Below, one piece after another: positions 58,793 through 64,000 of a stretch of 64,000 nucleotides of DNA. The notes under the pieces were generated by a model. That model saw only the letters and a list, made by a program, of their open reading frames with translations. It had not been told where the DNA came from and ran no database searches. The position numbers were made by a program, and so were the translations under genes. The DNA comes from JABMPO01 sp964539785 (GTDB taxonomy: Bacteria; Fidelibacterota; Marinisomatia; Marinisomatales; TCS56), in contig CAZIJQ010000001.1 of NCBI GenBank assembly GCA_964539785.1, forward strand, positions 46,812 to 110,811, read 5' to 3'. How positions within the stretch are numbered: position 1 is the first letter of the stretch; each line of letters starts with the position of its first letter.

Positions 58793-60622
58793 ATGAATCT
58801 GAAAAACACTACTTTATTAATACTGCTATTATCAACCTGCGCCCCGGCTTGGTACCCAGACTATTCGGTCATGGCCACTGATTATGTTTTACCACGGGAT
58901 TTCCTGGCGCCGGCTCGAATCCAATCGATCGGGTTACAGGCTCTGGGTTCCCAATTCCAGAGACTTTATGACCACCCCCTGGACAATGCCTTTCAGAATC
59001 CGGCCTACCTCGGGCAGCAAGATAACAATTATTTCTATCTCGACATTGCCGGTGAGAAGACGGATAACTATGAAAATGAATTTTATCCTGTCTACGGCGG
59101 AAACTATCCGTACCTGGACTATGGCATAGGTATTCGTGATTACTGGTCGCCTTATCGAGCCCAGGAAACACCCGAAGAAGATCAACCAATCGCCCGGGTG
59201 ATTTATCTCGGGAAACCACTGAAAATGATCCCCCTACGTTTGGGCGTTAGCCTGGAATATTTTTATGGCCGGGAACAGTTTTATCAACCCTACTGGTATG
59301 GCTGGGGGTGGAGAAATATGGATGCAGTCGGGGCGACCTTCGATGAGAATCTGACTGATCCCTATGATGATTATCGGATCGTTGAAAGTGGGGAAAATCT
59401 CCAGGATGAACGGGGTTACCGGATCAACACCTTCGCAGCTATGCCGATCCTGCCATTTCTGACTTTAGGCGCCCGGCTCACGATACAAGCAAAGAGGATT
59501 GATGGTGAGTATACTGATATAAACTATCAGGACGATAACTACGGGGACGGTGAATATTTGAGTTATTCTGATATACAAAAAGCACGGGACCAGGATTTCA
59601 CGCAAAATGATCTAGCCCTGGGTGCGCTCTTAAAGCTTAGTTCATCGGTAAAAATTGGTGTGACGGTCGGACACGCCTCCGGAGATATTAATCGCAAATT
59701 GCTGGAAAGTGACACTTCAAGGTATTACAGTAAATATTATAACAATCCTGATACTACGAAAGTTAATCTATATAATAGTGCCAGCGCCTACAGTTCTGAT
59801 AAAAACTGGATTTATGACGGGACAACCAATTACGGTGAAATTCACAGTGATATTGTCATCAATGATGATGTGACCTTGCGCTGGTCGACTTATTATGAAG
59901 CCCGCAGCGCTGAATTACTGGAATCGGAGGTAATGTGGCGTCGCTCGAATTATGAAAGTCATTACTGGTATTCTTGGGACAGCGTATATCACGATTATGA
60001 CAACACATCGCGAGCCAGCCTTTTGCGTACTGGCAGCGGCGAATACCGGTTTGAGAACTGGCGTTTCTCCATCGGCGCTAACTGGCAGATGTCACCGGTT
60101 ATCCGCTTCAGCGGAGGACTGGTATACGAAAGCCAGTCGGATTCAAAAGACGCTACCGAGCCGTTTACCGGCAGTAAATATTCTTATTATTCCAATGATT
60201 GGTACAATGATTATTCAACGGAGATTACCCAGAATGATGACAAGCAGTTCAGTTGGCAGCGGGAAGAAACCTATATAACCCTGGCTCTCCCCACAGGTGT
60301 GGTTGTAGAACTGGGTGAAGTTTTGGAATTGAGCCTGGGTCTTACCAAACTGTTGTACAGCACCGATATCACCGAAAATTATGACCTGGTGGTATTCAGT
60401 GAAGAGACCATCAAAAGGATCGATGGGACAGTGATTACCGATAGTGATTCAGCCTATGTGGACGGCCACAAATTTCCCGGCATTCACACCTTTATCGATG
60501 AATATCGCATGAATGCGGGTATCAGCTTCAAATATAAGGATAGTTTTAAAATAACCGCAGCCCTGGCCGAATCGATATTTGAGCCCCGGTCGATCAAAAT
60601 CGGTGCCGAATTCCGTTGGTAG
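58793..60622 (+). CDS. Outer-membrane beta-barrel-like protein, large
   Basis: The 609-residue protein has a signal peptide (TTLLILLLSTCAPAW) and, early on, an FDR/FCB-type opening (QNPAYLGQQDNNYFYLDIAG, cut here) like other barrel proteins. It has many Tyr/Trp-rich strand pairs and Asp/Asn-rich loops, and it ends with IKIGAEFRW, a typical C-terminal aromatic. No domain is recognised. The gene follows the sigma-54-like promoter and may be induced by the two-component system upstream. Confidence 0.7.
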   Translation: MNLKNTTLLILLLSTCAPAWYPDYSVMATDYVLPRDFLAPARIQSIGLQALGSQFQRLYDHPLDNAFQNPAYLGQQDNNYFYLDIAGEKTDNYENEFYPVYGGNYPYLDYGIGIRDYWSPYRAQETPEEDQPIARVIYLGKPLKMIPLRLGVSLEYFYGREQFYQPYWYGWGWRNMDAVGATFDENLTDPYDDYRIVESGENLQDERGYRINTFAAMPILPFLTLGARLTIQAKRIDGEYTDINYQDDNYGDGEYLSYSDIQKARDQDFTQNDLALGALLKLSSSVKIGVTVGHASGDINRKLLESDTSRYYSKYYNNPDTTKVNLYNSASAYSSDKNWIYDGTTNYGEIHSDIVINDDVTLRWSTYYEARSAELLESEVMWRRSNYESHYWYSWDSVYHDYDNTSRASLLRTGSGEYRFENWRFSIGANWQMSPVIRFSGGLVYESQSDSKDATEPFTGSKYSYYSNDWYNDYSTEITQNDDKQFSWQREETYITLALPTGVVVELGEVLELSLGLTKLLYSTDITENYDLVVFSEETIKRIDGTVITDSDSAYVDGHKFPGIHTFIDEYRMNAGISFKYKDSFKITAALAESIFEPRSIKIGAEFRW

Positions 60623-60636
60623 GTTTGAGGAATTAA

Positions 60637-61371
60637 ATGCTGCAATCACCACGCCAGCGACGACACCCAGTAATTGAACTTATTACTGTCCTTGGTTTGA
60701 TTCTCATGGCCATGAATTATTCCTGTGAAGACCTGAGGGTAGGTGACTGGGAACGCCTGTATGAGATGCATGCAGATATCCTGGTATTAGCCGGAGACGC
60801 CAATTGCTCCGATAGCACACAGTGCCGCTACATTTCCCTGGGATCAAAACCCTGTGGAGGTCCCTGGGAGTACCTGGTTTATTGTAGCGCTGAAGTGGAT
60901 TCGATCCATCTGACTGAATTAGTCAATGTGTATAACCAGTATGAAGATGAACTGAACCACAAATATGATCGTAGTTCCGATTGTTCCGTGCCTCCGGAAC
61001 CCCAACTCGGATTCCTGGGCGGGTACTGCGTCGATTTGCGGAAGCCATATCAATACGAGGCTTATGATTCCCTGGGAGTGCTGGTTGTGGAAGGCTGGTT
61101 CAGAATCGAGACACAGGATAGTTCTTTTATCAGCGGCGTCTGGGATTTTGATCCAGTGGATAGTCTGGATAATATCGGGCCGCAGACCGGCAACGGCTTT
61201 TTTACCGGTCATTTGGAAGGGGGTCAGATTCGCATGGAATTGAATCCTTACATGATGGATAATAATGTAAGCCTGTACGGAACATATTCGGGGACGGTGA
61301 TAAATGGTGAGTGGCAATACACCGGTTATCCGGGATTAATTAATAAAGGGAGTTTCTATGCTGAAAAATAA
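60637..61371 (+). CDS. Probable lipoprotein, family not recognised
   Basis: The 244-residue protein has a membrane segment with a lipobox-like end (LGLILMAMNYSC), so lipid anchoring at Cys30 is likely. The mature part has a Cys-rich first half (NCSDSTQCRYISLGSKPCGG) and a strand-rich second half ending GEWQYTGYPGLINKGSF. No domain is recognised. Its end overlaps the VWA lipoprotein gene by 14 bases, suggesting co-translation. Confidence 0.62.
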   Translation: MLQSPRQRRHPVIELITVLGLILMAMNYSCEDLRVGDWERLYEMHADILVLAGDANCSDSTQCRYISLGSKPCGGPWEYLVYCSAEVDSIHLTELVNVYNQYEDELNHKYDRSSDCSVPPEPQLGFLGGYCVDLRKPYQYEAYDSLGVLVVEGWFRIETQDSSFISGVWDFDPVDSLDNIGPQTGNGFFTGHLEGGQIRMELNPYMMDNNVSLYGTYSGTVINGEWQYTGYPGLINKGSFYAEK

Positions 61372-62836
61372 TATACTGTTAAAAATACTTCTTTTGATAT
61401 TTCTCATAACGGGCCTGTTCAACTGCTCCAAACAAGCAACAAGTGGAGTAACTGGGACTGAAAAACTGGGTGGTATGTATGATGCTTCTTTGGGTAACAA
61501 CAGTGCCGGCTATGCCGGTGTTACGCCTGGTGGCAGCCAGGATATTGGTTATTTGCGGTCAATAATAGCTGACGGTGGGATTCCCGATACTACAACTTTC
61601 ACATTTGAAGGTATTTTTTCCGAACATGATTTCTTAATTGATATTGATGAATGTGACCAGACCATCTGTGCCAATTTCGTCCAGGCAGCCTATTATCCTA
61701 TTGGCTCTGAGCAGAACCATCGCCTGGTCCAGTTGCTCCTGACATCTAACGTGGAAATAGCTTCTTTCCACCATCGTCCGACCCGGTTTTTTGTGGTTTT
61801 TGACCGCAGCGGTTCCATGACCGGCGACAAGTTCAGCACTACCTGCAATGCTCTGTCACAGTTGATAAATTTCCTTGATGACGGTGACCAATTCGGCCTG
61901 ATTTCTTTTAACTCAGGATATTCTCTGGATTGGGAACTCACACCTTTGGAAGGTAACCGGGATAGTATTAATACCGTCATAAATGGATTAAGCGCCGGTG
62001 GCAGTACCGACATTGAATCGGCTTTAAGGGCGGCCTTTGAGCAATTGTCTGAAACTGACAATAGTGATGGTCTTGACCAGCGTGTCTTGCTGTTTACCGA
62101 TGCCTTGCCAAATACCGGCAATACCACCGAAGATGATTTTTTGACCCTGGCACAGACCTATGCTGACCAGGGGATCGGCATTACAGCCTTTGGTGTTGGG
62201 TTGGATTTTGGCATTGAGCTGGCTACTTCGATCTCGGAAATCCGGGGCGGTAATTATATTTACCTGCGGGACACGGAAGCGATTGAAGAATTAATAAACG
62301 ATGATTTTGAGTTTCTGATAACACCAGTGGCTTTTGATTTTCGGTTGCAGGTCCAATCTGGCAATGATTATAACCTGTCGGCAGTGTATGGTCTGCCGGG
62401 AAGCGCAGATGGTGAATTTAGCCTGACTGCCGCCACCTTGTTTTTGAGCCGTAACAAAGGTGCCATCGGATTAGAATTTATTTCGACTGGTTCGGATGCG
62501 AATGGGTTAATTGCTGAATTGAGTTTAGATTATGTGGAAGCCGTAAGTGGCACCCCAATCAATGAAACTATGGCTGTGGAAGCGACCGGATTGATTGCTG
62601 GTGATGCAGGAATCGAATATGATCTGGCCGGCGCTCAGAAACTGGTGGCACTCGTTGAAATGATTAATGGGATGAAATACGCGATCGGCTTATACATCGA
62701 TGACGATGTCGCCACAGCCGTGGAATACCTTGGCCAAATTGCTGATCGTTTAAATGCAGTAGCGTTAGTGCTAGAAGATGAGACTTTGTTGATTGAAAGG
62801 GATTTGGTGCTAAGGCTGGCTGAAAACATAGAATAG
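61358..62836 (+). CDS. VWA-domain lipoprotein
   Basis: The 492-residue protein has a signal peptide with lipobox LFNC (LLIFLITGLFNC) and a von Willebrand A domain at about 143-310. The metal-ion (MIDAS) motif DRSGSM is near residue 148, and the conserved Thr/Asp positions lie in GGSTDIESAL and LLFTDALPNTG. An inter-alpha-inhibitor-like beta part follows. VWA domains in surface proteins bind partners through a metal ion. The neighbours are a Cys-rich lipoprotein and a sorting-domain protein, so it is part of an envelope cluster. Confidence 0.85.
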   Translation: MLKNNILLKILLLIFLITGLFNCSKQATSGVTGTEKLGGMYDASLGNNSAGYAGVTPGGSQDIGYLRSIIADGGIPDTTTFTFEGIFSEHDFLIDIDECDQTICANFVQAAYYPIGSEQNHRLVQLLLTSNVEIASFHHRPTRFFVVFDRSGSMTGDKFSTTCNALSQLINFLDDGDQFGLISFNSGYSLDWELTPLEGNRDSINTVINGLSAGGSTDIESALRAAFEQLSETDNSDGLDQRVLLFTDALPNTGNTTEDDFLTLAQTYADQGIGITAFGVGLDFGIELATSISEIRGGNYIYLRDTEAIEELINDDFEFLITPVAFDFRLQVQSGNDYNLSAVYGLPGSADGEFSLTAATLFLSRNKGAIGLEFISTGSDANGLIAELSLDYVEAVSGTPINETMAVEATGLIAGDAGIEYDLAGAQKLVALVEMINGMKYAIGLYIDDDVATAVEYLGQIADRLNAVALVLEDETLLIERDLVLRLAENIE

Positions 62837-62892
62837 AATAGGTATTGCTATCAAATCAAATTTCAGGTAACTTGGTCCGAAAGGGGGCTGAA

Positions 62893-63888
62893 ATGAAACA
62901 AGTAGCTATTTTCATTTTAACTATTCTACTGTCAGTGATTTACCCACAGGAGAATATTTTTGTAACCATCGAAGCTGACACGGTAACCATCTGGCATACC
63001 GTGACTACGCGCAACTGCTGTTCTTTATTTGATCTGACAGTGCAGGTGGATGATTCGATTATCACCGTCACGGAAGTGGATACCGGGGAATATTGTTATT
63101 GTGAATGCTTGTTTGATCTATCGGTAAGTATTGCCGGTCTGAACCCCGGTACCTACATGGTTGAAATATTTGGAACCGACTCAATTTACCAGACCTACTG
63201 GGGTTCAACAACATTTACCTTGGATAGTATCGCCTTACTGAGCAGTATTAATTCTGGTTGTGTCCCCAGCCGGGAAGACACCAGCTTTATTGAACTAACC
63301 GTGGATGGTGCCAATCTGGAACTCTACTGGGATACACCATTGCTAAATTGCTGCCTGGAGGAGGTCTGGAACTGTTGGCTGGTCGGCGATACCTTCTTTG
63401 TCACCATGACCGATACCGGTGCGCCCTGTGACTGTGAATGTCCTTTTGAGCTGAACGTTAGCTTCGGTCCATTTTCATCCGGCACCTACGTGTTGGATTT
63501 CTGGTACGGCGAGTACGGTTATCCCTTGTTTACAATTGGTGACACCCGCGACGGTATTACCATTATTCATCAGGAACAAAGCGATTGTTACAGCCTGTCA
63601 ACCGTGACCGAAATGGTTACCCCGGAGAATTTTATACTTTACCCGGCCTACCCCAATCCCTTCAATCCCGTTACGACAATCGTCTACAATTTGCCATCCC
63701 GCCAGTTAGTCAGAGCAGCCATTTACGATTTGTCCGGTCGCGAAATCGCCCTCCTGGTAGATGAAAATCAATCTCCCGGTTTAAAGGAAATCAAGTGGGA
63801 CGCCGGCCAATTGCCCAGTGGATTGTACCTGTGCCGGTTGCAGGCTGGCTCGGCAACGCAGGTTCGCAAACTTATTCTGTTGAAGTAA
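62893..63888 (+). CDS. Cys-rich secreted protein with duplicated domain and sorting domain
   Basis: The ATG at 62893 follows AAAGGGGGCTG, a strong ribosome site, and starts a signal peptide (MKQVAIFILTILLSVIYPQ). An earlier ATG at 62845 would add 16 residues that are not signal-like. Two similar domains of about 115 residues follow, each with paired cysteines (NCCSLFDLTV, YCYCECLFDLSV and NCCLEEVWNC, CDCECPFELNV). The sorting domain is at the end (AYPNPFNPVTTIVYNLP, then SGLYLCRLQAG and RKLILLK). Function is unknown. Confidence 0.83.
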   Translation: MKQVAIFILTILLSVIYPQENIFVTIEADTVTIWHTVTTRNCCSLFDLTVQVDDSIITVTEVDTGEYCYCECLFDLSVSIAGLNPGTYMVEIFGTDSIYQTYWGSTTFTLDSIALLSSINSGCVPSREDTSFIELTVDGANLELYWDTPLLNCCLEEVWNCWLVGDTFFVTMTDTGAPCDCECPFELNVSFGPFSSGTYVLDFWYGEYGYPLFTIGDTRDGITIIHQEQSDCYSLSTVTEMVTPENFILYPAYPNPFNPVTTIVYNLPSRQLVRAAIYDLSGREIALLVDENQSPGLKEIKWDAGQLPSGLYLCRLQAGSATQVRKLILLK

Positions 63889-63900
63889 GCATTCTTAAAT

Positions 63901-63926
63901 CGCAGCGCCGCTATACCGGCGCTGCG
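63901..63926. terminator. Perfect 10-bp GC hairpin after the last gene
   Basis: CGCAGCGCCG (63901-63910) and CGGCGCTGCG (63917-63926) form a perfect 10-bp stem with loop CTATAC, 12 bases after the stop. No T run follows, so it is not a classic intrinsic terminator. It may still stop or protect the transcript. The remaining bases to 64000 show nothing supportable. Confidence 0.45.
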
Positions 63927-64000
63927 CCCTAAGTCGTGTCACCACAGGGTCAAGTCCTAAAAGTTCTGTAAAATGGTTCAAGCGGCCACAGTCTTCGATT

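Overview
The window looks like a chromosomal piece of an uncultivated FCB-group bacterium, most likely Candidatus Neomarinimicrobiota (Marinimicrobia) or a close relative such as Calditrichota/KSB1. The grounds are several secreted proteins ending in a 'YPNPFNP' type IX-style sorting domain, a PorV/PorQ-like outer-membrane protein, SPOR-domain and beta-barrel envelope proteins, and ordinary bacterial housekeeping genes. The phylum is an inference from protein style; no rRNA gene is present. TGA acts as a normal stop (for example in uvrA and in the truncated permease at the left edge).

Layout. 1-946: the 3' end of an APC-type permease and a damaged cvpA. 1027-11183 (minus strand): a CsgG/PEGA protein, then a tightly packed block of sorting-domain secreted proteins. 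From upstream to downstream these are a large gene broken by an in-frame TGA and a frameshift, a 1.78-kb element carrying two DUF1670-type proteins, an intact paralog of the broken gene, a gene collapsed to its signal peptide and sorting-domain tail, and a 1122-residue beta-helix protein. 11276-19384: yqgE, uvrA, a 7TMR-DISM diguanylate cyclase and a divergent transketolase-family enzyme. 19620-31906 (plus strand): a compact housekeeping run ruvB-queA-ispD-ispF-ispE-tRNA-Gln-prs-rplY-pth-hppA-rpsF-rpsR-rplI, a terminator, then priA. 31903-36691: a PorV/PorQ-like barrel, a degenerate M1-peptidase-like protein and a frameshifted aldo/keto reductase. 36695-49571: mrfA-like helicase, Lrp/AsnC regulator, glnA, lipase, histidine phosphatase, S9 peptidase, HAD, GNAT, homocysteine methyltransferase-like, mrfB-like exonuclease and plsC. 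49672-53887: tandem-SPOR membrane protein, small membrane protein, DJ-1 and HAD proteins. 53884-63888: a histidine kinase/NtrC-type regulator pair followed by envelope proteins, a sigma-54-like promoter, a beta-barrel, two lipoproteins (one with a VWA domain) and a Cys-rich sorting-domain protein.

How the parts fit. The 19.6-31.9 kb run couples tRNA modification, the MEP isoprenoid pathway, PRPP synthesis, translation and replication restart. MrfA- and MrfB-like proteins form a known DNA-repair pair but lie about 8.5 kb apart here. The two-component pair at 53.9-56.6 kb probably drives sigma-54 transcription, and a well-spaced -24/-12 element lies before the barrel gene at 58793.

The strongest candidate for something undescribed is the DUF1670 pair at 7023-8804. 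It is bounded by 19-bp near-identical inverted repeats and a 4-bp TATT duplication, and it has no transposase that I recognise. Removing it restores a continuous tandem array of sorting-domain genes. At least four genes in the window carry disabling lesions (cvpA, the large secreted paralog, the collapsed secreted gene and the aldo/keto reductase). Real gene decay and assembly error cannot be told apart from the sequence alone.
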